64,000 bases of DNA. It comes from Erythrophleum ivorense (lineage: Eukaryota > Streptophyta > Magnoliopsida > Fabales > Fabaceae). The DNA lies in assembly GCA_026724425.1 (NCBI GenBank), contig JAIUCV010000019.1, forward strand, positions 10,138,325 through 10,202,324, written 5' to 3'. The notes beneath the pieces are model-generated. The model was not told where the DNA came from. It searched no databases and worked only from the letters and a program-made list of their open reading frames with translations. The translations under genes and the position numbers were made by a program. Of this stretch, positions 1 to 12,100 are shown one piece after another; positions within the stretch are counted from its first letter, which is position 1; the number at the start of each line of letters is the position of its first letter.

Positions 1-1308
1 CTGTGGTGCGGTTGCCACCCGTGCATGTGCTTCGATCGGGCATCGGGTTGTGATCAGACTCCAAATGCACTAAGCCCTGGTTGTGCTCATTATGAGGTAG
101 GTACCATAGATGAACTTCTCCTAGTGTTATTGGTCATTAACATGTTGTATATGATTGCTGGTATAGGACAGTAGTCATTAGTAGCTCAACTAATTCATTT
201 GTAAATTGAATTGATGATTTTGGTATTGATGATATGAAATTGCATTGTATTGATTAATTTGTACATATATATGGAATTTTCCTCTTGTTACTGAGATTCT
301 ATATCTCACCCCGATTGTGGGCTTACATTTTCAGGGATCGGACCGCTTAGTGGCAAGGAGAAAATTAATGGAAGCTTATTATATGGTTTAGTAATAGGTA
401 GGTATGGAAACCTTGTTAGATTATATTTGTAAAACTAGACTACTAGCTTTATGTAATTACCACATTGCGTCATGAATTGCTAAGCATAGGGACTGTAAAA
501 GATTATATTTGAATGAGTAATGATAGATGTGTTAGGTAGATTAAGTAAAAGAAAGACACTAAATCTTCAAAAACTAAGTTAAAGTGGCCTAGAGTGTTGC
601 TAGAGGGGGAATTGGAGAGCATGAGATGAAATCTAAGAGTTATAAGAATAGAAACGAATTGGCCACGGCTAAAATTTAATTGGCCTCGGCCAAAAGCAAC
701 AAAGTTGCCCAAGGAGGGTAACAAAGGGAATTAGCCGTGACCAAAATTTAATTAGTAGCAGCCAAAATTTAATGGGCCTCGGCTAAATATGGCGAAGCTG
801 CTAGGGAAGAAAATAAAGAGCAATTGGCCATAGCGAACAGTAAGGTTAGCCGCGGCTAAGTTTAAGAGGCAAGTTTAGGGGTATTCCAAAGGGTATTTGG
901 CTGCGGTGAAATGTGCAAAATTTGTGAAGGTGTAAGGAGTTGAACCCGAGAATAATTGGCCGTGGCGCGAGGGAATTTAGCCACGGCGAAGGTGCTTAAT
1001 TTCTCATATTCACCTAAAAACCTTAGTTTCTCTTATGGTAATGCTAAGAAATGATCTAGAAACACTTGTAGAAGGATTTTGAGTTGGAATTGATGGATGG
1101 AAGAATCAAAGGCTCCTCATTAATGATTAAATTCACTTGCACATTCAAATAATTGTAGTTATCTAATTAATGACCCTAATAACATCAAGATTCAAATTTT
1201 CTTACATTTTTCGAATATAATTAGTTATAATGACTTTCATCCTTGATTTATGATTATTAATTGCGTCTTTAACTTTAATTGTGATGCTTAGAAGTTAGGG
1301 TCGTTGCA
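1..1308 (+). repeat. 5' LTR of family A (right-hand part)
   Basis: Bases 1-1308 align in order with 6740-8266. Over the first roughly 240 bases about one base in eight differs by eye, mostly transitions, so the copy is old. Relative to the 3' LTR it lacks about 165 bp, at the place corresponding to roughly 7220-7390. It contains the same GGCC-rich repeat array as the other LTR. It ends ...gttgca just before the PBS. Confidence 0.85.
655..975 (+). repeat. GGCC-palindrome repeat array in the 5' LTR
   Basis: This stretch is built of degenerate units of roughly 30-45 bases that alternate a GGCC(N2)GGCC or GCCGTGGC core with AAAATTTAAT(T/G)GGCC spacers. The same array occurs in the 3' LTR. Many cores differ only by C-to-T or G-to-A changes, as expected for decay of methylated cytosines. 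Confidence 0.65.
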
Positions 1309-1310
1309 TT

Positions 1311-1322
1311 TGGTATCAGAGT
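1311..1322 (+). other. Primer binding site of family A
   Basis: TGGTATCAGAGT lies two bases after the end of the 5' LTR. It matches the usual plant retrotransposon PBS complementary to the 3' end of initiator methionine tRNA (TGGTATCAGAGC). Confidence 0.8.
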
Positions 1323-4300
1323 AATGGTTCAAGAAAACCGTTCTAATTTAAATTTTATGGTTAGAAGCTTAGCAATCATGATGCATATTTGGCATAGTAT
1401 TAGCTCATAAGAATAGATAATTATGTTAGCATATATTTGTCGTGCTTTATGTTCTGGAAGGAAATATAGAAGAATAATGATATGAGGCTTATAATGCTTG
1501 ATTGAAATGACTGTTTCTTGAATTTTATTTAGAACATCACCTATCACAACAAGTATGCCTCGGAGAATAATAGAGTGTAGTGAGATTCTACCTCATAACA
1601 CTTCAGTAATACTAATTTTGAGACTTGAGGTTGTTAATACCAATGAAAAGACTAGAATTTTTCCCTTCTTTTCTTTGAAGATTGGATTACTGGTCTCAGT
1701 CTAGATAAACAGCTGGTTGAGGCTTGTTACCAACTGGCTAAGCGATAAATGCATAGTTACTCGCTGTAAGGCACCAGTTAACTGAATGAATGAGACCAGG
1801 TAACTGATAAGGATGATGAACAAGGCTACTAATAATATTTGTGACCAGTTGATCTCCATTTACTAAGCAAGCCAACTGGGTACGGCCGACTAGTTGATTA
1901 GCCTATCGAAGTAGTCAAATGATCACAACAAGAGTAGCAATTCTTTACCTTAGCAAAGTTCTAAACTTTTCAAGGTCCATCTAGAGTGATGTTGAGAACT
2001 TAGAAGGCAACAAAACCGAGTAAAACACCTAACTAGCTATAAAGACCTTACAGAAGGGTAAGATGTAAACCTTACTTACAATTAGGAAATTGACAATGGA
2101 AGTTTGGGAACTAGTGTATAATAAATAAGTGTGATTGACTAAATATATGAAGTGATATACAATCCATACTGAGTTAAAACTATGTAGATTTTGAAAGGTC
2201 CCTAAAGTTGAAGCTTTATAGGTATAGAGGTCCCAACCCACTTGCTTGATCCTGGTTAATAAAGAATGCAATTACTCGATCCTAGCTACCACAACTTGGG
2301 CCTAATGAATAAGGACGATAAGAGCTAAAGAACATTTTAAATAGTTTTATTCAACCTATTGGAGTGAGTAAGCCATCTTTAGTTAATGATAATAAAAAAG
2401 GAGGCCAAGAAACCCTTAGGATTGTCGAATCCATTTCTAAATGGGGGATAGTGACTTTAAAGCAAGAGAGTAAGGGAGATGATGTTTTGGAAGGAATCTT
2501 GAGAGCTTTAAGGCTCCTCTCTTAGTGTACTATGGTAAAAGAGGGAGATTATGATAAGGGGAAAGACAACCCCTTATTGTGATAAAGGTGAGGTGCATCG
2601 GCAAGGGGTGCTTATGCATGTTGTCTCTTTTGTATAATTTACTTTACTTATGCTATGTGTTGACGTGCATTTGGGTGGTGGTTAGAGGCACTTTACGTGC
2701 CTGATACACTCGGGGAGTGTAAGATAGGATTTTGCAGCACTTTAGTGCTAGAGGCACATAGGACGTGCTCATTTTTCAGAACTTTGATGCTTGAGGCATG
2801 CGGGGCATGCCACTTATCATATAATTTGAAGAATTTTGACCACCAAATTGGTGCCAAACTAGACTAAGTAGACTTTCTACTTGGAAGGTAAAAAGGAGAT
2901 CTTGATAGTAGGATCCACATAAAAAGAGAATAAAATGGTACTCGTGTGCGTACCAGTGGTTGAGATACAGTCATCATGGGATGATAAGCATGTATATGGC
3001 CACAGGAAAGAATTGCCTACTAATATTTAAGGCAAAGTATAATTCTGCCATAAGTAGTCTTATTGTTATGTATCACGTGAGGTGTGATTAAGGGGATAGA
3101 GACAACATTAGGAATTTGAGATAGACTAATACTTTATAGTAGTAAAACTCCCTAATTTTGAAAGAGGACTCCCTGATCCAGAATAATAACCCAAGGGAAA
3201 TGAACGAGAGGTGGCAATAATGCAATTAACTTATGTTATTACAATAAAACCTTAGTATAATGATTAACGAGAAAGGGTGAAACACTAGTGGTAAATGATA
3301 CTTGAGTTCTCTCACTGGGAATCCCTACTTGATCCGTTGATAATTAGGGAATGCTTGATAATGAAAAGACTCACTAAATCTCCTTATTATGTTAATTTAA
3401 CTCCCAATAGTCAGGCATGAATTGAGGCCTAAAAACTTTTAAGGGAGCGAAATAGTTAGTTGTGGCTGGCACAGGCCATTGCGTAAGGATGAAAACTGTC
3501 ATACCATCTCATATTATATGATATAACTTATGGTCAAAAAGTCTTGTACTTAGTGTTAGAGAACCTTGTTGACAAGGTCTCGAATTTTACATTAATAAAT
3601 ACAAGATCTTGTTGATAGGATCTTAAACCTTGTTGATAAAATATTATTTCATTACTTTTTAAGAATTATTATGAATTTCTAAACTAGAGAACAAAAAACT
3701 TAGTTGTATGTGAGGAGGTTTGAGAGAATTTAGAGTATCACAAAAAAAGAAAGGTAAGAAGTATGCTAATTGAATAATGACTATACTTATATGAAAATAT
3801 CTTAGTTAGGGGTAGAAGATACGAAAGCACAATCCTTTGGGACTATATATAATGGCATAAAATCCAAGGAGATGTTCAGTTGATTTCAAACAAGCATAAA
3901 TGCCATTAAGTTGACTTCTAAAGCTTGTAGTAACTGATAATCAAGATGAAACATTGGGATCTATTGATCATGGTAGTCTTTGGAGTCACATGTATGTGAT
4001 TGTGGTAATTCCTTTGCAAGTGCAAAAAAAAACAAGAAAGAGAGAGAGAGAGAGAGAAGAGGTCTACTAAGGGCTTTCCTATGTTGGTTACACCTATAGA
4101 CGATGATTAGATTATCTATAACAAACCAGCATTATGAATTGGAAATTTCTAATGTTATAGGCAAGTTGTTAAAGCTGTGTCATTTAATAGAACATCCACT
4201 TGAGTTATGGCTTGTAGGATTTAAGAAAACTCATTCTTAAGTCTTAAAAGATTACCTTGATACTCTAGACAAGGTATTTTCACCCTTAAAATCAGGCCTC

Positions 4301-5324
4301 ATCAGGGAATATAACCTAGACTTGAAGATTATGTTTATTTTCGCTTAAGAGATTATATTCGATTTCAATTAGGCGAAAGGTGACCTTAGAGTGTTTGAAT
4401 GCCTTACATGGATTATTCGTAAGATCAGGCTTTATATTAGTTCCAACCTTTGGAAAATCTTGATGAATAAAAAGGGGGAACTTAAGTACTAACTAAAGAT
4501 GAAAAGAGAATTTATGTGTCTAATGGAAATAATGGACCTTTTACTGATGAACCATAAATGACGATATAATATGTGCAATGATTTTATGAGATAATTGAAT
4601 GCAAGACTTGGAAAACTTAGATTAGATAACCCTATAGGAGGTAAGACCCACTTCAATTAAGAAGGTTGGGCTAAGGAAATGTGGGGTAATCTAAGTGAAG
4701 GATGAATGAAACTTCATTGTGAAATAAGGTTACTTACTTATGTTGCTATAAGTGGAATAAATACTAAAAAAAAAGCTAACTAAGTGGAATTTCTTGTAGT
4801 TCTTAGTATCAACTATTAAGGAGAGTTAAGCTAAAGTATCTAGAAGTTATCTCTTAAATGGATTGAGAGTTAAGAAGGAAAGGAAGTTAACATGAATATT
4901 CAATGATTGACTATTGGAACATAAAAAAAAGATAGGGGAGCAAGAGAAGAAAAAAAAGAAAGAGACATAATAGAACAAAACAAATGCTACAAAGGGAGAG
5001 AGATTTTAAGATTTATTTGACCTAGGTACCCAGACTTGCTATAAGGTGATCAAGTGTAACTTGGTATAGATCTCTTTAGTTGTGGACAAGGGAAGAAGGC
5101 AGAATCTTTAGGTTAGTATGTCATTTAACGTGGGTGGACAAAGAAGAAATAGAATTGTAGATAATAAGTGAGGTAGTAATAGAATAAGGACATCCTCTAT
5201 AGGAAAGTAGTAGGGGAAGGATTAGGTTCTTGTGAAATTTTGAGAAACCAAAGAGGAAGCTATAAGGATGGATTATCCAGCACTAATTGAGTGAGGTATG
5301 TCTAATTTTGAAGACAAAATTCTT
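1323..5324 (+). other. Internal region of family A, no intact gag or pol
   Basis: About 4.0 kb lies between PBS and PPT. It has no open frame over about 80 codons and I could not recognise protease, reverse transcriptase, RNase H or integrase motifs. Around 1690-1880 there are several copies of CCAGTT / AACTGG words. It is either a heavily decayed autonomous element or a non-coding LARD-type interior. Confidence 0.55.
4037..4058. repeat. (AG)n microsatellite
   Basis: An uninterrupted run of AG dinucleotides (about nine units) follows an A-rich run inside family A. Confidence 0.9.
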
Positions 5325-5339
5325 AAAAGGAGGGGAGAA
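5325..5339 (+). other. Polypurine tract of family A
   Basis: AAAAGGAGGGGAGAA is all purine and abuts the TGTAACACC start of the 3' LTR. This is the position and composition expected for the plus-strand primer. Confidence 0.8.
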
Positions 5340-8266
5340 TGTAACACCTCAGAATTTATTAATGAGGATTATGGTGAATTAAGGAATTAATACAAGGATT
5401 TGGGAAAAAAATAAGGTTTTTAAAGAAATGGATTTGTTTTAGACATTTTGAGCTGATAATCATGTTTAGTTATTGTTAGGTGGAGATATATTAATTATGG
5501 TTATGGGGTTTAATTAAGGAGTTAACTAAAGGGAGTTAGACATTTAATTTGGGTCTTATGATCAATGTATTTATGTCATAAGTCAAATAAGAAAGCCCAC
5601 TTCTAGTTTGTAAGAAGGTCTAATCTCATTTCTTAAGAGCCCAACTCTCATTTCATCAACTAAACCCTTCAACTTATGGCCCAATAAGCACATATCTGAA
5701 TCTAAGTAGATTTTGGACTTTAGGGTTGGCCCAAACCCATCTAAAACCCTAACTTACTCAGCCCCTTATCCTCTATTCTGCAGACCAACTCAATCTTAGG
5801 TAAGGGAGAACTCCATTTTCGCATAGGAAGAAAGGAGGTTAGGGTTTTCTGTATTCCTCCACCATTTCTCACTTCTAGAGGAAGATTTGGCCAAGGTAAT
5901 ATATATAAAACATGTCCCTCTCATTCTCCTCTTCATTTTGATCTAATTAGTTTCTGGTTTTGAGCATTTTCATCTCCTTCTCAAATCTAAAATTTGGTGT
6001 TTAAGTGTTTCCTTCGAAGATTTTCAAAGTAGAAGCTAAAGGGGTGATTGGGTAAGTATTTCCCTCTCATTTTATGTATTATTTTGCTAGAAAATGTCTT
6101 TAAGGATTGATTTTTATAATGGGTTCTGCTATTGTGCGGAATTATAAGAAGATGAAGGCGAAACAATGAAATTTCTTGGCTTGATGACTCAAATAAGAAT
6201 TTTAAAAAGACCCATGTTGTGTTCTTGGTAGTTGAGGCTCAAACCAATCCATTTGACCTTTTGGGTGTATGTGTAAGTGTTCCCCTTTCTCTTGTGTGGT
6301 ATATATATAGAATTTTCATCATTTGGACTGACTTTTGGTGCATAGCTTTTACATGTGCGAAAATGGAGATGTTAGGAGTGACCCATTGTGAGTTCTTATT
6401 ATTGTGACCTTGAATTAGTGCAATAGACCCTTAGGAAGCTTAGGTAAGAAGTTCTTAATGTGCTCTTGTTAAGATTAATCTGTGGATAGGGAAATTCTTT
6501 ACTAATGGTAGTTGAATAATTATAATTATGCTTATGTTAGGCCTGATATGTTTTGAATCATGATGGTAGCTAGAGGATGAGTAATTGGCTTCATTGAGAT
6601 AACTGGGGTTACTTTCCTAATTCCATGTATATGCCTATGTTAATCTGATGTTTACTACACATGTTTGATTTTAAGATGCCAAATGATTAGTTAACTACTT
6701 AAATTGTTATTGTGATTCGACTTTATGAGTCTATAGTGGAGCTGTGGTACGGCTGCCACCCGTGCATGTGCTTTGATCGGACACCGGATTCTGAACAAGC
6801 CCCAGATGCACTGAGCCCTGGTTATACTCATTATGGAATAGGTGCTGTGGATGAACCTCTCCCAGTGTTATTGGCCATTAACATATTGTATATGATTGCT
6901 GGTATGGGATAGTAGTCCTTGGTAGCTCAACTAGTTCATTTGCAAATTGAATTGATGATTTTGGTATTAATGATATGAAATTGCATTGTATTGATTAATC
7001 TATACATATATATGAAATTTACCTCTTGTTACTGAGATTCTATATCTCACCCCAATTGTGGGCTAACATTTTCAAGGATCGAACCTCTTAGTGGCAAGGA
7101 GAAAATTAACGGAAGCTTATTATATGGTTTAATGGTAGGTAGGTTTAGAAACCTTATCAAATTATATTTGTAAAACTAGACTACTAGCTTTATGTAATTA
7201 CCGCATTACGTCATGAATTGCCAAGCATAGGGACTGTAATCATTTGATACATCATATGTCAATTTAAACTAGTAATGTATGGAATTTCTAATGCAACTTA
7301 TGTTTGAATGGAAATGTGAGTAGTGCATGAACTCTTTGCTGTCATTGATCTATAAACTCACTGGTTTATGGTGGCTAGAAGGTTAAGGATCCACATTTGA
7401 GTTTTAAATGGATAATAATAGATGTGTTAAGTAGATTAGGTAAAATAAAGACACTAAATCTTCATAAACTAAGTTAAAGTAGCCTAGAGTGTTGCTAGAG
7501 GGGGAATTGGAGAGTATGAGATGAAATCTAGGAAGTTGTAGGAATAGAAGGGAATTGGCAGCGACCAAAATTTAATTAGTCTCGACCAAAAGCAACAAAG
7601 TTGCCCAGGGAGGGCAACAGAAGGAATTGTCCGCGACCAAAATTTAATTGGCCTCGACTAAATGGTAACAAAGGGTAATTGGTAGCTGCCAAAATTTAAT
7701 TAGCCTTGGCCAAATGTGGCGAAGTTGCCAGGGAAGAAAATAGAAAGCAATTGGCCACGGCGAACAATAAGGTTTACTGTTCGTCGCAGCCAAGTCTGAG
7801 AGGCAAGTCTGGGGGTGTTCTAGAGGGTATTTGGCTACGGCGAAAGGGATATTTGGCTGTGACGAAATGTGCAAAATTTGTGAAGGTATAAGGAGTTGAA
7901 CCTGAGAGTAATTAGCCGTGGCACAAGGGAATTTAGCTGTGGCGAAGGTGCTCAATTTTTCATATTCACTTAGAAACCTTAGTTTCTCTTATGGTAATGC
8001 TAAGGAATGATCTAGAAACACTTGTAGAAGGATTTTGTGAGTTGGAATTGATGGATAAAAGAATCAAAGGCTCCTCATTGATGATTAAATTCACTTGCAC
8101 ATTCAAATAATTGTGGTTATCTAATTAATGACCTTAATAACATCAAGGTTCAAATTTTCCTACATTTTTTTAATATAATTAGTTGTAATGACTTTCATCC
8201 TTGATTTATGATTATTAATTGCGTCTTTAACCTTAATTATGATGATTAGAAGTTAAGGTCTTTGCA
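5340..8266 (+). repeat. 3' LTR of family A
   Basis: This 2,927-bp LTR begins TGTAACACCTC and ends ...tttgca. Its beginning matches the minus-strand solo LTR at 24569-27219, and its right half matches 1-1308. Small open frames inside it (for example 7644-7955 minus) are chance frames in the repeat array and not genes. Confidence 0.85.
7550..7960 (+). repeat. GGCC-palindrome repeat array in the 3' LTR
   Basis: This is the counterpart of the array at 655-975, with the same alternating GCC(N)GGC cores and AAAATTTAATT spacers. It is slightly longer, with extra units around 7620-7700, so unit number varies between the two LTRs. Confidence 0.65.
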
Positions 8267-10424
8267 TTGAAAATGTATGCATGAGCATAATGAATGATAT
8301 GAACATTCAAGAAGCAAGCTTGGCATATGAGTAAATCATACAAGGCATCCATAGGCTTGCCAAGTGAATGGATTACCGTCACCTTTTCACTTATGGATAT
8401 TGGACTTGTCTCACCTACTTCTCTAAGAGGTTTTTGACTCAACCTTACTCTTGGGAGTCAACCTCACTCTTAGGAGACTCTTCACTTTGTCTCAACCAAT
8501 CTTAAAGGTTCTTTACTCATTCTCACCATGATTAAGAGTTCTTGGCCTCTCAACACTCAAGCTAACCCAAGAAAGCATAACAAACATCATTTGAAAACAT
8601 AATGTATCATCATAGTACCATAGCATATGCAAGCATGTTAAAATACTTTTCATGGCTTAAAATACACATACATACATTCAAAGACAAGTCAAGCATACAT
8701 CATGTATGAGAGAAGGAGAAGTGAGCTACCTTGAATGCAATCACACACTTTTCTCTTTGACTTTGCTCTCCCTTCCTCGGCCTCACACACACAAAGGTAT
8801 GGAAATGATTTCTCTTGGCCTAAACACAATTTATGGAAGCCAATTTGGTTCATGAAATTAATTCTAAGGCCACACATCTTTCTTGAACACTAACTTTGTC
8901 TAATAACCCCTTTATGTTTCCAACAATGAACCTAATGAAGCAACACTCATCAAATAAATTTTATGCTCTATTCTTTCCTTTCATATATGATTCTTGACTC
9001 CTTTTAAGCCTCTTGGAGTCATTACACAATTAAAATAAAGAGCCTAACTACATGTTGCTTCTTTAGGTCATTTTATGGAACATATATGGCCAACTCACTT
9101 TCTATAGTTTCTAAATTTTTTCCAAGGGTTCCTCCAACCTTCTACCCTCATACAAAGTCTCAAACCAAGGCTAGAACAAATTAAAACACTTCCTAACCTA
9201 TTTAACTAGCCTAGGCTGAAATATAAGGGGGAGGAAGGGTTCATAGGCTTCTTGATTTTTCCTTAATGGGAGACACACTTGGGAGGCTTCCTAGAGGTTT
9301 TGAAGCTCAAATAAACACTCACACATGCAAAGAAGTTTATATATTAAATCAATTTTTTCATCCCATTCAAGAGCTTCACACTTTCCATTCTTGCATTTCA
9401 TTTATTTCCCTTCCAATTTCTTTGCATATTATGCTTTCCCATAGCCTAATTTATGTGTTTCATACTTTCTCTAAGTCAAAAACTTCCCCTCTCTCTTGGT
9501 TCTATATGAGGCTAAAATATGGAAGAAGAAGCTAAAGAAAAAGAAGCAACATCTTACAAGAAAATTACTTTGAATCAAGTTCTTTCAAGAGGGTTCTTCC
9601 TTTGTTTGGTTTGCTCTCTCCAATTTTGAAATTTTCCTCTCTGTTCTACCCTCAAAATAGCATCAAACTTCCCATTAAAACTATAGAAAGGAAGCTTAAG
9701 AGGAGAGGAACAAGTTTCAAGAAGGAGGGACATGGAAATTCTTAAGAATTCATACCTTTCTTGCCTTGATTTTCTTCTTCTTCCTCCTTTATCTTGTGCT
9801 CCTAAGCCTTTTGAGTTTCCTCTAGTTTTTAGGTAGAACAAGTCAGTCTAAGAGCAAAGGAGAATTGGAACGTGCTTCTTAAAGAAGCTTCAAGAACTAA
9901 CAATTATAAAATTTCCATTTTGTCCCTTCCGTTGTGGCATTTTCGTTTTAGCTTCATTTTAGCTCCTTTTTTAGAACCATCTTTTTCATTATAAAATTTA
10001 GATTCCCAATTTAGTAAAATGCCTTTGGAATCACTCAAATTGGAGCTAAAACCTTCCTGAATAATTCGATCAAAATTCAGGTCAATCGACGTTGAAAAAC
10101 ATACACCGGAAGGGTTTTAACTGTCCCGAGGCTTCCCATGGTTTTCAGGGCCTCTAAGAACCCTGAAAAACTCAAAAATTTTATTTAAAAAGCCCTCCTA
10201 TGTGTTTTTCCAAAATTACACTTATTTATAGAAATGTCACTGGCTTTTCGACAAATTTTTTGAACCCCTGCAGCCCTGGTTTCTAGGAAACTCAGAGCTC
10301 AAATCCTCATTTTCCATTATTTAGAATTTTATTCTAATTTTTGTTGATCTTAAATAACTCATCTCAAGGGGCTAAATTTGAAAACGCATTTGTTTCCGTT
10401 GTTTAATGAAAACCAGACATTACA
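8267..10424 (-). mobile_element. Family B LTR fragment, minus orientation
   Basis: This segment is a diverged direct copy of roughly 20640-22893; the shared text near 9265-9300 and 21715-21760 (cttcctagaggt) is clearest. On the minus strand it starts TGTAATGTC at 10424, like the TGTAACAAAC start of the other copy. Its left end is interrupted by the 3' end of family A at 8266, so the remainder should lie left of the window. Small reading frames here are not genes. Confidence 0.6.
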
Positions 10425-12100
10425 ATGCATGTGTCTTATTTGATGTGTCTAGGTCAAGCAAAGCAAGTCTCCCCTAGGTGTGTGTGTGAGGACGAACCAA
10501 GGAGCTAGAAACCAAAGAAGGGAATTATGCTTCTTGACTCAAGGTAGCTCTTCATCCATTCTTTTATGCATATCTTGGTTGTTTGATTGTCATTAGTTGA
10601 TTGTATGTGCATTTGAACCATGAAACATGTCTATTGCCATTGGTTTAATGCTTTGGTACCATTATATTTCTTGAATTGCTTTGAAAATATGAGATGGCTC
10701 TCGATGGGTGAAATTGTACTAAAAGTTCTTTGAATTGGGTGAGATGAAGCCAAAAGCCCCTAAGTAAGGGTGAGACAAGGCCAAAGAAGTGAGACTAAGT
10801 CAAAAGTCCCTAAAATGGGTGAAGCTAATCCAAAAGTCCCATATAATTGGATGAGACTAAACTAAAAGACCCTAGAGCTTACTCTTGACCTTGACCTTGA
10901 TAAATCCATATGACTTTGAAAATGTAATTATGTTTGATAATTGGAAGCATTGGATGCATAATTACTTTATTGACTTGATAACATGCCATATATGCATTCT
11001 TGAATAGGTGAATAAGCTATTGGGATTCTTTAAATCTCACTTTCCCCCACTTTATGTCTAACCTTGTTTAGGGAACTCTCATGGAGTAAGGAATGGAGGC
11101 CAATAAGCTTAAATTATGACACTTTAACAATAGAATAGAATTTGATATAATTTAATGTCAAAGTTTGTATGTATATGTTATTTATGAGTTGTAACCTTTC
11201 ACTCATGTAAAAGTATAGAAATATGGTGTATGTACCACATTTAGAGCCAAATGTATAAGAACATAGATTTTTGTATGTGTGTGGCTTGCCAAGTGTGTGT
11301 ATAAAGGCAAGTAAGAGAGTAGTTTTGAGTTCTGTAATGATTTGGATCTATTATGATGCCCATATATGCTATGATTGAGATTTTGGATGTGCTGAAATGG
11401 TCACATTGCATGTGAGAAGCCACTTTGGCTCAATTAAAACCAATTGTGTACTATTTTAAGTCATAATCTTCCCCTGAACCAAAACCAGACCAAGTGGATG
11501 AATTTTGGTATAAAATTTGAAGAAATTTAGATCTTATTTAGAGCTTTTCATAAAACTAAATAACATAATTTTTTGAGCTCTGTAGAATCTCTTATGATTT
11601 TTCAAAGTTGGCTGATTTATGCATAAATGTCCTATTATTGTTCATTTGGTCAATTCTTATTTTTTGTATATTTATGGCGTCAAATAAACTCCAATGCTCA
11701 TGAAAGTTTACAAGCATATAGTTGGCATCATAAGCTTTCCATATCCACCAAGATCACTCAATTTGGAATTGTGTAATTCAAGATATGAAATTCTAAAATT
11801 TTAGATCTGTACATGCATCAAAAACTGACAGTGGTACTGTTCCATTAGATTTTCATGGCCAAATGAATTTTTTTTATCTAATATTTTTATAGTGGTTATT
11901 TGATGTCCTAAGATTTTTATAAAGTCCAAATTTGCATGATTTGGAGCTCTCTAACTCAAGATATGAATTTTTGAAATTTTGGACAGAACTATAGAATGAC
12001 ATGAAAATGGTAAAATAGTTTTAATATGTGATGCTTGACCTTAAACCATAATTTCTTGCTTCTTTCTGTGATGTTTCTCTATGAACAAGTGTATTAAAGA
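10425..12100 (+). mobile_element. Family B LTR fragment, plus orientation
   Basis: From 10425 the sequence matches the reverse complement of about 19500-21280. Shared markers are ctaggtgtg at 10475-10485 and aaggtagctcttca at 10540-10555. The array of GGGTGAGAC...CCAAAAG(T/C)CCC units at 10735-10870 also matches, in reverse, the one at 20845-21030. It abuts the minus-oriented copy at 10424/10425. The right limit is approximate. Confidence 0.5.
10735..10870 (+). repeat. Short tandem units GGGTGAGACNAAGCCAAAAGTCCC
   Basis: About five imperfect units of 25-35 bases read GGGTGAGA..AAGCCAAAAG(C/T)CCCTA. The same units occur in reverse at 20845-21030 and, more decayed, at 8380-8560. They are a diagnostic internal feature of family B LTRs. 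Confidence 0.65.

Larger units (their letters stand above)
1..8266 (+). mobile_element. Family A long-LTR retrotransposon (Ty3/gypsy-like, 5' end outside window)
   Basis: Two direct copies of a long repeat bracket about 4 kb of internal DNA. The left copy ends at 1308, and a primer-binding-site-like TGGTATCAGAGT follows within two bases. The right copy starts TGTAACACCTC at 5340, directly after a purine tract, and ends in CA at 8266. This order (LTR, PBS, internal, PPT, LTR) fixes a plus-strand LTR element. The TGTAACACC start and methionine-tRNA-type PBS are usual for plant Ty3/gypsy elements. LTRs close to 3 kb with a coding-poor interior resemble the non-autonomous LARD class, which is an inference. 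The five bases after the element (8267-8271, ttgaa) may be a target duplication, but the other side lies outside the window. Confidence 0.85.
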
